From Micromonospora aurantiaca ATCC 27029 (lineage in GTDB: Bacteria; Actinomycetota; Actinomycetes; Mycobacteriales; Micromonosporaceae), in NCBI RefSeq assembly GCF_000145235.1, contig NC_014391.1:6405501-6469500 (forward strand): a DNA stretch of 64,000 nucleotides. Reading direction: 5' to 3'. The notes under the pieces are model-generated. The model did not search any database. It was not told where the DNA came from and saw nothing but the letters and a program-made list of their open reading frames with translations. A program made the position numbers and the translations under genes. This document shows positions 25,189-33,898 of the stretch, piece after piece (position 1 is the first letter of the stretch; each line of letters begins with the position of its first letter).

Positions 25189-25553
25189 GGTACGGGCCGA
25201 CGGCTGAGCATTCGCTGAGATCCGCCGTACGTCTGTCCGGTTGCACCGATCGTCGCGTAGCGTCCGTCATCCGCCAAAGGTCCAGAGCATCCCAGCGGGA
25301 CGTATTCGGATCATGTGAATTCACATCTACAGGCGCAAACCATCGTCGATGTCATTTCTCGGCAACACGATCACACGCTACGTACCTTTCGCCCTGACGC
25401 AGGGTCACCCAAAATGGACTGACGCGAAGCCGACTCATCGGCCGAGGTCTCACGCGCGTCCGGTTCGGCTACTTTTCCGGTCCGGTGCACGGGACTGCGT
25501 ACGGCGACCTCCCGGGGCACCGATCGCCCCGCCGTCGCCGGAGGAGACACACC
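25189..25553. promoter_or_regulatory. divergent control region with ATGTGAATTCACAT palindrome
   Basis: The 365-bp gap between the hydrolase-ABC gene and the conservon is AT-richer than its surroundings. It contains a perfect 14-bp palindrome ATGTGAATTCACAT at 25313-25326 and a CATCGTCGATG near 25343. The palindrome could be an operator for either divergent unit. No regulator gene is adjacent. No RNA gene or ORF with an RBS is evident. Confidence 0.5.
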
Positions 25554-26732
25554 ATGACAGTCCCCGCGTCGCGGGTTCGCCGGCGGCCCGCCGTACCGGG
25601 CCGCACGCTCGCCCTGGTGCTGGTGCTGGCGCTGCTGGCCCCGCTCGGGCTGATCTTCGTCCAGGCCGAACGCGACTTCGCCGACGACCACGACCTGGTG
25701 AGCCGGGAGCGGCTCGGCGTCCGCTATCTGCGCGCCCTCGGGCCGGTCACCGACACGCTGGTGGAGGCCCAGGCCATCGCCGTCGCCGAAGGGGCCGTCT
25801 CCCGGGCCTCGCTCGCCGCCGCCATCGAGGGCGTCGCGGAGGTGGACAACGCCGTCGGCGACGAGCTGCGCACCCACGAACGCTGGGCCGGGCTGCGGGC
25901 CAAGCTGGAGGCGCTGCCGGACCGCGGGATCGGTGACCCCGAGGCCGCGTACCGGGCCTACGGCGAGGCGTCCGACCTGCTCCTGGCCCTCTACCGGAAG
26001 GTACGGGAGAGCTCCGGCCTGATCCGCGACCCGCGCTCCGACTCGTTCTTCCTCCAGGACGGCATCGGCGGGGACCTGCCCACCGCGACGGTGCTGGCCG
26101 GGCGGCTCGTCGACCTGGCCCGGCTGTCCGCCAAGCGCCCCGCCGCCGAACGCGCGCGGGTCGGCGCGGAGCTGGCCGAGCTGCGCGTCTCCGCGCTCGG
26201 TCCCGCCACCGACCTGGTCGCCGACCTGCGCTCGGCGGTCGACAGCTCGGAGAGCACCGACCTGGGCGCCAACGTGCTCACGCCGCTGGACACCTACCAG
26301 CGCTCACTGGAGACGTTCGCTGTCTACTCGGCGCCCGGCGCCGGCCGCTCCGCGCCGAGCACCGACCAGCTCACCCGCGCCGGGATCAGCGCGCAGAACG
26401 CCGCCAAGCAGCTCCGCACGGTCATCCTCGACCAGCTCGACGCGCTGCTGCGGGAACGACTCGACGCCCTGGAGCGGGACCGGCTGCTGGGCCGGATCGC
26501 CGCCGGGGCGGCGGTGGTGCTGATCGCCGGGATCGTCGCGCTGCACGTGGCCGCGCTGCGCCGGGACCGGTCCCGGGCCACCCCGGCACGCCGGGAACCG
26601 GCCGAGGCCGGGCCGGCGCCGACTGTCCACCCGGAGCCACCGCTCTCCGCGCCCGGGGCCGACCGCCAGCCGGTCGCGGTGGGGCACGGTGGCGACGCCG
26701 ACCGGTGGAGGCCGTTCGATGCTGCTCGGTAG
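25554..26732 (+). CDS. membrane sensor-like protein preceding the conservon
   Basis: The 392-residue protein has an N-terminal membrane helix (TLALVLVLALLAPLGLIFV, about 20-40), a helical extracytoplasmic domain of about 270 residues (coiled-coil style, VEAQAIAVAEGAVSR...), a second helix (AAGAAVVLIAGIVALHVAAL, near residue 335) and a Pro-rich cytoplasmic tail. The layout looks like the input half of a sensor or methyl-accepting protein without any output domain. GGAGGAG precedes the ATG, and the gene overlaps the next one by 14 bases. I infer that it adds a ligand-sensing partner to the CvnA-like protein; this is not shown. Confidence 0.7.
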   Translation: MTVPASRVRRRPAVPGRTLALVLVLALLAPLGLIFVQAERDFADDHDLVSRERLGVRYLRALGPVTDTLVEAQAIAVAEGAVSRASLAAAIEGVAEVDNAVGDELRTHERWAGLRAKLEALPDRGIGDPEAAYRAYGEASDLLLALYRKVRESSGLIRDPRSDSFFLQDGIGGDLPTATVLAGRLVDLARLSAKRPAAERARVGAELAELRVSALGPATDLVADLRSAVDSSESTDLGANVLTPLDTYQRSLETFAVYSAPGAGRSAPSTDQLTRAGISAQNAAKQLRTVILDQLDALLRERLDALERDRLLGRIAAGAAVVLIAGIVALHVAALRRDRSRATPARREPAEAGPAPTVHPEPPLSAPGADRQPVAVGHGGDADRWRPFDAAR

Positions 26733-29415
26733 GTTACGCATCCGGGGCAAGCTCGCCCTGCTGGTCATCATTCCGCTGCTCAGCATGGTCGGACTCGCCG
26801 TACCGGTCGTCATCGACCGGGTCACCGCCGCCCGGGAGGCAGCCGACACCGCCGAGACCGTCCGCGTCGCCAGCCGGGTCGGCAGCCTGGTCCAGGACCT
26901 CCAGCAGGAACGCCTGCTGTCGGTCGGGCTGCTGCTCGGGCGGGTGAGCCGGACCGAGCTGATCCAGAAGTCGGCCACCGTCGACGACCGGGTCGCGGAC
27001 CTGCGCGCCGAGACGCTGCCGACGGCGGTCCGCAAGAGCCTCGACGGGGTACGCCGGCTGGAGGACGTCCGCAACGCCACGCTCGGCGGCCGGGCCACAC
27101 CGCAGCAGATCCTGACCGTGTTCGGCGAGGTCGACACCGCCCTGATCGACGCGCTACGGCTGCCCTTCCAGGTGGACACCGACACCGCGGCCGGACGGCA
27201 GGTGCTCGCCCTGGACGCGCTGCTGCGCGTCGACGAGGCACTGAGCTCGTGCACCACGCAGATCGTGCTGGTGAAGGCGACGGGCGATCCGCAGGTGGCC
27301 CGGTCGTTCGTGGCCTGCATGGCGGGGCTCAACGTCGACAACCGGCGGTTCCGCAAGCTGATCACGCCGGAGCAGCTGAAGGTGGCCGAGCTGGACGACG
27401 CGGCGGTGGCCGCCCGGACCAGCCCGACGTTCCTGGTGGACAGCCTCCGGGATCCGGACAAGGCGATCGCGCCGGTGCCGCTGGACGTGCTGTTCCCGTC
27501 GGCCCGGTCGATGATCACGCTGGGCCAGTTCGTGGAGAAGAAGGTCGTCGCGGACGTCATCGCGGAGACCCGCGCCCGGGAACGGGAGGCCCTGACCGCG
27601 GCCTGGCTGGTCAGCCTGGCGGCGGCGGCGATCCTGCTCGTCGTGGTGCTGCTGAGCATGACGGTGGCGCGTACGGTGGCCCGGCCGCTGAGCCGGCTCA
27701 CCCGCTCCGCCGAGCGCGTCGCCCGGGTCACCGAGGCCGAGCTGACCCGGGTCGCCGACGACGAGTCCGAGACGGTCCCCCCGGTACGCCTCGACCCGGT
27801 GGAGGTCAGCGCCCGGGACGAGATCGGCGACCTGGCCCGCGCGTTCGACCGGGTGCAGCACACCGCCGCCCGGCTGGTCGAGCGGCAGGTCGCCGGGCGG
27901 CGCAACGTGGCGCAGATGTTCGGCCACGTCGGCCGGCGTACGCAGAACCTCGTCGGCCGCCAGATCGCGCTCATCGACCGGCTGGAACGCCAGGAGACCG
28001 ACCCGGGCCGCCTGGAGCACCTCTATCGACTGGACCACATCTCCAGCCGGCTGCGCCGCAACGCGGGCAGCCTGGTGGTGCTCTCCGGCGCCACCGGCTC
28101 GGACGGTCACGTGGCGCCGGTCCCGCTGGCCGACGTGGTCCGGCTCGCGCTCGGCGAGATCGAGGACTACACCCGCGTCGACGTGGAGGTACCGCCCGGC
28201 GTGGCGGCGGCCCCCGCCATCGCGGGCGACCTGGTGCTGACGCTCGCCGAGCTGATGGAGAACGCCACCTCGTTCTCGCCGCCGCACACCCGTGTGGTGG
28301 TGACCGGTGAGCTGACCGACGGCGGCGCACGACTTGTCGTGGTCGACCACGGCATCGGCCTGACCGAGGACCGGATGACCGAGGAGAACGCCCGGTTCAC
28401 CCGGCGGGAACGCCTCGACCTCGCCCCGACCGAGGTGCTCGGCCTGTTCGTGGTCGGCCGGCTGGCCCGCCGGCACGGCTGGAACGTCCGGCTGAGCCAC
28501 ACCCCCGGTAGCGGCGTCACCGCCGCCCTGGAGATCCCGGGCGCCTCGCTCGTGATCCGCCGCCCCGAGCCGGTCGGCGCCGGCGCCGGCCGGGCCGCCG
28601 TGCCCGGCACCCGCGAGCCGGAGCCACCGGCCGTCGAGGTGCCGTCCGGCTTCGACGCCGAGCTGCTGACCCGGGCCACGCGCAGCATGTCCAGCGGCGA
28701 CCCGTGGAACGCCTTCGGCCACCAGGCCGACACCGCGGAGCCGATCGAGGACCAGGGTCGGGCCACCGGCGGTCCGCCGCCGGCCTGGCCGCCGTCGGGC
28801 ACCCGGCCGGCCGGACCGGCGGCGCGTCCCGGGCACGTCTCCCCGCCGACACCGGTCGTCGGCCCGGCCCCGGCCGCTCCCCCGGCCGCCGGGCCGGCGA
28901 CCGGCCCGACCCTGACGCCGCCGGCCACCCGCCCGGCCCCGGCGCCCGCCGGGTCATCCCCGGTCATGCCGGCGCCGACCGGGCCGAACCCGGTCGGGCC
29001 GCCCGCCGGGCGGCCCGGTACCCGCTCGCCGATCCGGCAGCGGGTGCCCGGCGCGAACCTGCCGGCCACCCCGCCCGCCGGTCCGGCCGGACCGGCCACC
29101 GGCGGACCGCTGATCGGCGTACCGGCGGACCCGTCGAGCGTCCGGGCCCTGGTCGAGGCGTTCCAGGACGGGGTACGGCGGGCCGAGGGCGACGTCGACC
29201 ACGCGCCCCCGGCTGCGGAACGGCCCCGGCTCAGCCGCCGGGTGCCCGGCGCGAACCTGTCCGTCTCCCCGGCGCAGTCCGTGCCCCCCACCAGCTCCGA
29301 CCCCGGCGACCCCGTCGAGGTACGCAACCGGATCAGCGAGTTCGAGGCGGGCGTCGCCCGTGCTCTGCGCGAAGTCAGTACCGACCGCCGCTACGAAGAG
29401 GACCCATCACGGTGA
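26719..29415 (+). CDS. conservon CvnA-like sensor kinase (NIT-HAMP-HATPase)
   Basis: The 898-residue membrane protein has a first helix (GKLALLVIIPLLSMVGLAV, about 12-30), an extracytoplasmic NIT-type domain, a second helix near 295-320, a HAMP region (RTVARPLSRLTRSAERVA), a helical region ending in LYRLDHISSRLRRNAGSLVVLSG, and an HATPase domain (N-box ELMENATSFSPPHT, then VVDHGIGL). A Pro-rich C-terminal 250 residues follow, with repeated RRVPGANL motifs. This is the CvnA architecture of Streptomyces conservons; it lacks a classical dimerisation-phosphoacceptor His. Start ATG 26719 has GTGGAGG in front. It overlaps the roadblock gene by 4 bases. Confidence 0.9.
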   Translation: MLLGRLRIRGKLALLVIIPLLSMVGLAVPVVIDRVTAAREAADTAETVRVASRVGSLVQDLQQERLLSVGLLLGRVSRTELIQKSATVDDRVADLRAETLPTAVRKSLDGVRRLEDVRNATLGGRATPQQILTVFGEVDTALIDALRLPFQVDTDTAAGRQVLALDALLRVDEALSSCTTQIVLVKATGDPQVARSFVACMAGLNVDNRRFRKLITPEQLKVAELDDAAVAARTSPTFLVDSLRDPDKAIAPVPLDVLFPSARSMITLGQFVEKKVVADVIAETRAREREALTAAWLVSLAAAAILLVVVLLSMTVARTVARPLSRLTRSAERVARVTEAELTRVADDESETVPPVRLDPVEVSARDEIGDLARAFDRVQHTAARLVERQVAGRRNVAQMFGHVGRRTQNLVGRQIALIDRLERQETDPGRLEHLYRLDHISSRLRRNAGSLVVLSGATGSDGHVAPVPLADVVRLALGEIEDYTRVDVEVPPGVAAAPAIAGDLVLTLAELMENATSFSPPHTRVVVTGELTDGGARLVVVDHGIGLTEDRMTEENARFTRRERLDLAPTEVLGLFVVGRLARRHGWNVRLSHTPGSGVTAALEIPGASLVIRRPEPVGAGAGRAAVPGTREPEPPAVEVPSGFDAELLTRATRSMSSGDPWNAFGHQADTAEPIEDQGRATGGPPPAWPPSGTRPAGPAARPGHVSPPTPVVGPAPAAPPAAGPATGPTLTPPATRPAPAPAGSSPVMPAPTGPNPVGPPAGRPGTRSPIRQRVPGANLPATPPAGPAGPATGGPLIGVPADPSSVRALVEAFQDGVRRAEGDVDHAPPAAERPRLSRRVPGANLSVSPAQSVPPTSSDPGDPVEVRNRISEFEAGVARALREVSTDRRYEEDPSR

Positions 29416-29876
29416 CCAGCCCCTTCCTCCACGAGAACGTCGAACAGAGCACCACCGGCGACCTCAGCCCCGAGGCACGCACCTTCAACTGGCTGCTCGA
29501 CTCGTTCACCTCCAGCACCGCCGGGGTGATGGAGGCGATCGCGGTCTCCTCGGACGGGCTGCTGATGGCCATGTCCGCGATCAAGGACCGGTCCAACGCG
29601 GAACGGCTCGCCGCGGTGGTCTCCGGCATGACCAGTCTCGCCGGGGGCGCGGCGAGCTGGTACGCGCTCGGCGCGCTCAACCGGGTGATCGTCGACATGG
29701 CCGAGGGATACCTGCTGATCAGCGCGATCAGCAGCGGCTCGGTGCTCGGCGTCGTCGCCGACCGCACGGCGAACCTGGGCACCGTGGCGTACGAGATGAC
29801 GCTGTTCGCCGGCCGCGCCGGCGGCGCCCTGAGTCCGCGCCTGATCGCCGAGCTGAAGAACGCCGTACAGCAATGA
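29412..29876 (+). CDS. roadblock/LC7-domain protein (CvnB-like)
   Basis: The 154-residue protein (GTG start, 4-base overlap with the kinase-like gene) has the roadblock/LC7 fold: LDSFTSSTAGVMEAIAVSSDGLLMAMS, a Gly/Ala-rich middle and ISSGSVLGVVADRTANLGTVAYEM. In conservons this protein is CvnB; roadblock proteins interact with small GTPases, here presumably with the GTPase two genes downstream. Its stop overlaps the DUF742 start. Confidence 0.92.
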   Translation: MTSPFLHENVEQSTTGDLSPEARTFNWLLDSFTSSTAGVMEAIAVSSDGLLMAMSAIKDRSNAERLAAVVSGMTSLAGGAASWYALGALNRVIVDMAEGYLLISAISSGSVLGVVADRTANLGTVAYEMTLFAGRAGGALSPRLIAELKNAVQQ

Positions 29877-30322
29877 TCCCAGGGGCCGCCGGCGCGGACC
29901 CGGAGCCGGAACCCGGCGTCCGGATCCGCCCCTTCCTGCACGCGTCCGCTCCGGTGCCGGAGCCGGACGCGGGCGACGGGGAGCCGACCGGCCCACGCCC
30001 CTTCGTGCTGACCTCCGGACGGGTGGACGGCGACCCGGCGATCGGCCTGGAGACCCAGGTCACCGCTCGTCCGGGCAGCACCTCGTGGGCGGTGACCGCC
30101 CGGTTGGCCCCGGAGCTGGCGGCGATCGTCGCGATCTGCGCCGAGCCCGTCTCGGTGGCCGAGATCTCCGCCCGGACCCGGATGCACTTCGGGGTGACCC
30201 GGGTGCTGGTCGGCGACCTTCGCGCCGCCGGCCATCTCGACGTGCACGTCGCGGACGTCGACGACGCCCTCGATCCCGACATCATCCTGCGAGTGATTGA
30301 TGGACTTCGTGCGATCTCCTGA
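29873..30322 (+). CDS. DUF742 protein (CvnC-like)
   Basis: The 149-residue protein has an acidic, Pro-rich N-terminus with VRIRPFLH and RPFVLTSGR, and a C-terminal winged-helix-like DUF742 domain (LAAIVAICAEPVSVAEISARTRMHFGVTRVLVGDLRAAGHLDV). It is the CvnC component of conservons. ATGA overlap with the previous gene shows translational coupling. Confidence 0.92.
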   Translation: MIPGAAGADPEPEPGVRIRPFLHASAPVPEPDAGDGEPTGPRPFVLTSGRVDGDPAIGLETQVTARPGSTSWAVTARLAPELAAIVAICAEPVSVAEISARTRMHFGVTRVLVGDLRAAGHLDVHVADVDDALDPDIILRVIDGLRAIS

Positions 30323-31061
30323 ATGGCCGGCGGCCGCCACGGGTGGGCCGGCCGCCAACAGCGCCCCGAGCCGCTACGGCGGCCCGGCGCCGCTGATCGG
30401 CCGGGCCACGCCACCCCCGCCCACGCCGCCACTGCCGTACCTGCCGCCGGGTGTGCCGCCGGCCGAACCTGCCCCGATCGTCAGCCGGGTACCGGCGCCC
30501 CGGCCGCCGATCCCGGTCAAGATCCTCATAGCCGGCGGGTTCGGGGTCGGCAAGACCACCACTGTCGGCGCGATCTCCGAGATCGCGCCGCTGACCACCG
30601 AGGCGGAGATGACCACCGCCGGCATCGGCATCGACGACCCGGGCGGGGTCGCCGGCAAGACCACCACCACCGTCGCCATGGACTTCGGCTGCGTGACCAT
30701 CGACCGCAGCCTGAAGCTCTACCTCTTCGGTACGCCCGGCCAGGCGCGCTTCGGGTTCATGTGGGACGACCTGGCCCGGGGCGCGCTCGGCGCGCTCGTG
30801 GTGGTGGACAGCGCCCGGCTCGACGACTGCTACCCGGCGATCGACTTCTTCGAGCGGTCCGGCCTGCCGTTCGCGGTGGGCGTCAACGCCTTCGACGGCC
30901 GGCTGGCCCTGGACCTGCCGTCGATCCGCTGGGCGCTGGCGATCGGCGAGCACGTGCCGCTGGTGCAGTTCGACGCCCGGGACCGCCTCTCGGTACGGGA
31001 CGCCCTGCTCGTCGTCCTGGACCGTGCGCTGGACCGGGCCACCCGATCCCGGGCAGGCTGA
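30300..31061 (+). CDS. conservon GTPase (CvnD-like)
   Basis: The 253-residue protein has the P-loop AGGFGVGKTTTVGAI (about 78-92), a switch-type GTPGQARFGFMWDDL, and VGVNAFDG in place of the canonical NKxD, as in CvnD GTPases. The N-terminal 70 residues are a Pro/Ala-rich extension absent from shorter CvnD proteins. The start was placed at ATG 30300, overlapping DUF742 by 23 bases; no clear Shine-Dalgarno is visible, so coupling is likely. It closes the CvnABCD operon. Confidence 0.88.
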   Translation: MDFVRSPEWPAAATGGPAANSAPSRYGGPAPLIGRATPPPPTPPLPYLPPGVPPAEPAPIVSRVPAPRPPIPVKILIAGGFGVGKTTTVGAISEIAPLTTEAEMTTAGIGIDDPGGVAGKTTTTVAMDFGCVTIDRSLKLYLFGTPGQARFGFMWDDLARGALGALVVVDSARLDDCYPAIDFFERSGLPFAVGVNAFDGRLALDLPSIRWALAIGEHVPLVQFDARDRLSVRDALLVVLDRALDRATRSRAG

Positions 31062-31106
31062 ACTCGCAGTCGTTTCGATCCGTTGTCTGGCGAAGGGGTG
31101 GACGCC

Positions 31107-31601
31107 ATGAGAGGTGATCTGGACGAGACACTGGCCCGGATGGCACGGCGCGAGGAGGCGCTGCGCCGCCGGGCGCCGATGCCCGGCGAACCGGCCGGGA
31201 CGCCCGAGCGGGACGTGCCCGTGGAGGCGGCGGACGAGCCGGGCGACGAGCGGGCGGGGCGCGGCGCGTACCGGCTGCGCGGTGGCGAGGCGCCGGTTCG
31301 GCGTGACCCGGTCGAGGAGGTCGCCGAGGCGGTCCGGAGGGTGGTGGCGGAGCACCCCGGGCTGGCCGTGACGCTGCGGGTGGAACTGGGCGAGCAGGCG
31401 TACCCGCTGCGGGTCTCCTGGTCCGGCGCGGCGGTGACGGTGGGCCCGGCGGCGCCGCCCGCGCCGCCGCCGGCGTGGCCCATGTCGGTGAAGACGGTGC
31501 CCGCGCCCGGCCACGACCCGCTGGAGTCCGACCCGGCGGCCCGGCTGGCCGAGATGATCCGGCGCGACCCGTCGCTCCTGGACGACCCGGGCCCGCGCTG
31601 A
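31107..31601 (+). CDS. hypothetical protein after the conservon
   Basis: The 164-residue, charged protein starts with a helix MRGDLDETLARMARREEALRRR and has a Pro-rich linker and a small predicted alpha/beta part (AVTLRVELGEQAYPLRVSWS). No membrane segment or known domain is evident. The ATG at 31107 has GAAGGGG nearby. It lies 45 bp after the GTPase gene, so it may be the last gene of the conservon operon. Confidence 0.65.
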   Translation: MRGDLDETLARMARREEALRRRAPMPGEPAGTPERDVPVEAADEPGDERAGRGAYRLRGGEAPVRRDPVEEVAEAVRRVVAEHPGLAVTLRVELGEQAYPLRVSWSGAAVTVGPAAPPAPPPAWPMSVKTVPAPGHDPLESDPAARLAEMIRRDPSLLDDPGPR

Positions 31602-31638
31602 CCCGGCACCCGATGATCGGGGCGGCTACTGTCGGCGG

Positions 31639-33879
31639 GTGGCCGAACCCGACCTGACCCTGACCGCGACGCTGCGGCCGGCCGCGCTCGACGCCCGCCG
31701 CGGCGTGGTGCGCCTGCATCCCGAGGTGCTCACCGCGCTGGCGCTGCGCCCCGGCGACCCGGTACGCCTGACCGGCCGCCGGGTCACCGCCGGCATCGCG
31801 GCCGCCGCCGAGCCGAGCACCAGCGGCGCCCTGCTGCACGCCGACGACCTGCTGCTGGGCAACCTCGGCCTGCGGGCCGGCGGCCAGGTCACTGTGAGCC
31901 CGCTACCGGCGACCCCGGCACGCCGGCTCACCCTCTCCGGCCCGGCCGCTGTGGTCGCCGCGGTCCCGCCGGAGATGCTGCGGCTCGCGCTGCTGGGCAA
32001 GGTGGTCACCGCCGGGGACGACGTCTCGCTGCTGCCGCAGGACGTGCTGCCGGACGCCGCCGTGCGCGGCCTGATCGAGGCCGCGCGGCGCAGTCTGGCC
32101 AGTTCCGTCGGGTACGCCTGGACGAGCACGCTGCTCACAGTCGTGTCGGCCGAACCGGCGGTCGGCGCGCTCGTCACCATGGACACGGTGGTGGGCTGGG
32201 AGCACGGCGCCGCCACCCGCGGCTCCGGCCCGGCGTCCTCGGCCTCCCCCGCGCGGTTCTCCGCCCCCGCCACGCCGCCCGGGACGGAGCCCGACGGGGA
32301 CCTGCTCGGTCCGGAGGACGCGCCCGACGTGGACGAACTGCCCGGCCTGCGCGCCCAGGCCGAGGAGCTGACCGAACTGCTGGATCTGGGCTTCCACCAC
32401 CGTGAGGTGCTGGGCCGGCTCGGCACCACGGTATCGCTCGGTGTGCTGGTGGAGGGCCCGGCGGGCTCGGGCAAGTCCGCGCTGGTGCGTGCCGTCGCCG
32501 CCAAGGTCGGCGCGGGCGTACGGCCGCTCTGGGCGCCCGAGCTGGCCGCGCTCAGCAATGACGCGGCGGCCCGCCGGCTGCGCGAGGCCGCCTCGGCGGT
32601 ACGCGCCGGTGGTCCCGCCGTGCTGCTGGTCACCGACGTGGAGTCGATCGCCCCGGCCGACGAGCCGGGCCCCCTGGCCACGGTGTTCCGCCAGGTGGTG
32701 GCCGAGACGCTGCGGGCCGGTGCCGCTGTGGTGTGCACCAGCGGACGCCCCGAGGCGGTGGATCCGGCGCTGCGCGGCCCGGACCTGCTCGCGCTGCGGA
32801 TCACCGTGCCGCTGCCCGACGCGGCGCTGCGCCGGGAGCAGTTGACGGTGCTGACCCGTGAGGTGCCGCTCGCAGGTGACGTCCGGCTGGACGAGGTGGC
32901 CGCCCGTACCCCCGGGTTCGTCGCGGCGGACCTGGCGGCGCTGGTACGCGAGGCAGGGGTACGCGCGGCGCTGCGCCAGAAGACGGCGGAGACGCCGACG
33001 GTGGCGATGGCCGACTTCACCGCCGCGCTGGAGGTGGTCCGGCCGACCACGATGTCCGCGTCCACGCTGGAGCTGGCGTCGGTGACGCTGGACGACGTGG
33101 GCGGGCTGCACGAGGTCAAGCAGACGCTCACCGAGTCGGTGCTGTGGCCGCTCACCTATCCGGACACGTTCGCCCGGCTGGGAGTGACGCCGCCGCGCGG
33201 GGTGCTGCTCTACGGTCCGCCCGGCTGCGGCAAGACCTACCTGGTGACCGCGCTGGCCGGGTCCGGGCGGGCGAACGTGCTGTCGGTGAAGGGCGCGGAG
33301 CTGCTCTCGAAGTGGGTGGGTGAGAGCGAGCGGGCGGTCCGGGAGCTGTTCCGCCGCGCCCGCCAGGCCGCACCCACGCTCGTCTTCCTCGACGAGGTGG
33401 ACGCGCTGGCCCCGGTACGCGGGCAGGCCACCGACGGCGGTACGACCGACCGGGTGGTGGCGGCGCTGCTGACCGAACTGGACGGGGTGGAGGCACTGCG
33501 CAACGTGGTGGTGGTCGGCGCGACCAACCGCCCCGAACTGGTCGACCCGGCGCTGCTGCGTCCCGGCCGGCTGGAACGGCTGGTCTACGTGCCGCCGCCG
33601 GACGGCCCGGCGCGTACGGAGATCCTCCGCGCCTCGGCCCGGGACGTCCCGCTCGCGCCGGACGTGGACCTCGACGCGCTCGGCGGGGAGCTGGACGGCT
33701 TCTCCGCCGCCGACTGCGCCGCGCTGATCCGGGAGGCGGCGCTGGCAGCCATGCGGGAGTCGCTGAGCGCGAGCACCGTGACCGCCGCGCACGTCGAGGC
33801 GGCCCGGAACCGGGTCCGCCCCTCCCTGGACCCGATGCAGCTCGCGCACCTGGAGTCGTACGCCACGGGCCGGTCCTGA
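31639..33879 (+). CDS. CDC48/VCP-like AAA+ ATPase
   Basis: The 746-residue protein has an N-terminal double-psi-barrel-like CDC48_N region (about 1-100), a first AAA domain with Walker A EGPAGSGKSA (about 272) and a weak Walker B (VLLVTDVES, without the usual Glu), and a second AAA domain with YGPPGCGKTY (about 525), FLDEVDAL (about 580) and the second region of homology ATNRPELVDPALLRPGR. CDC48 family proteins unfold or extract substrate proteins as hexamers. The first ring looks catalytically weak and the second active. GTG 31639 start. It converges on the SRPBCC gene across a hairpin. Confidence 0.9.
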   Translation: MAEPDLTLTATLRPAALDARRGVVRLHPEVLTALALRPGDPVRLTGRRVTAGIAAAAEPSTSGALLHADDLLLGNLGLRAGGQVTVSPLPATPARRLTLSGPAAVVAAVPPEMLRLALLGKVVTAGDDVSLLPQDVLPDAAVRGLIEAARRSLASSVGYAWTSTLLTVVSAEPAVGALVTMDTVVGWEHGAATRGSGPASSASPARFSAPATPPGTEPDGDLLGPEDAPDVDELPGLRAQAEELTELLDLGFHHREVLGRLGTTVSLGVLVEGPAGSGKSALVRAVAAKVGAGVRPLWAPELAALSNDAAARRLREAASAVRAGGPAVLLVTDVESIAPADEPGPLATVFRQVVAETLRAGAAVVCTSGRPEAVDPALRGPDLLALRITVPLPDAALRREQLTVLTREVPLAGDVRLDEVAARTPGFVAADLAALVREAGVRAALRQKTAETPTVAMADFTAALEVVRPTTMSASTLELASVTLDDVGGLHEVKQTLTESVLWPLTYPDTFARLGVTPPRGVLLYGPPGCGKTYLVTALAGSGRANVLSVKGAELLSKWVGESERAVRELFRRARQAAPTLVFLDEVDALAPVRGQATDGGTTDRVVAALLTELDGVEALRNVVVVGATNRPELVDPALLRPGRLERLVYVPPPDGPARTEILRASARDVPLAPDVDLDALGGELDGFSAADCAALIREAALAAMRESLSASTVTAAHVEAARNRVRPSLDPMQLAHLESYATGRS

Positions 33880-33891
33880 CGAACCGGCCCG
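33866..33891. terminator. bidirectional terminator hairpin
   Basis: CGGGCCGGT (33866-33874) pairs with ACCGGCCCG (33883-33891) across an 8-base loop that includes the AAA ATPase stop codon. It lies between convergent genes. Confidence 0.65.
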
Positions 33892-33898
33892 CCTCCGG

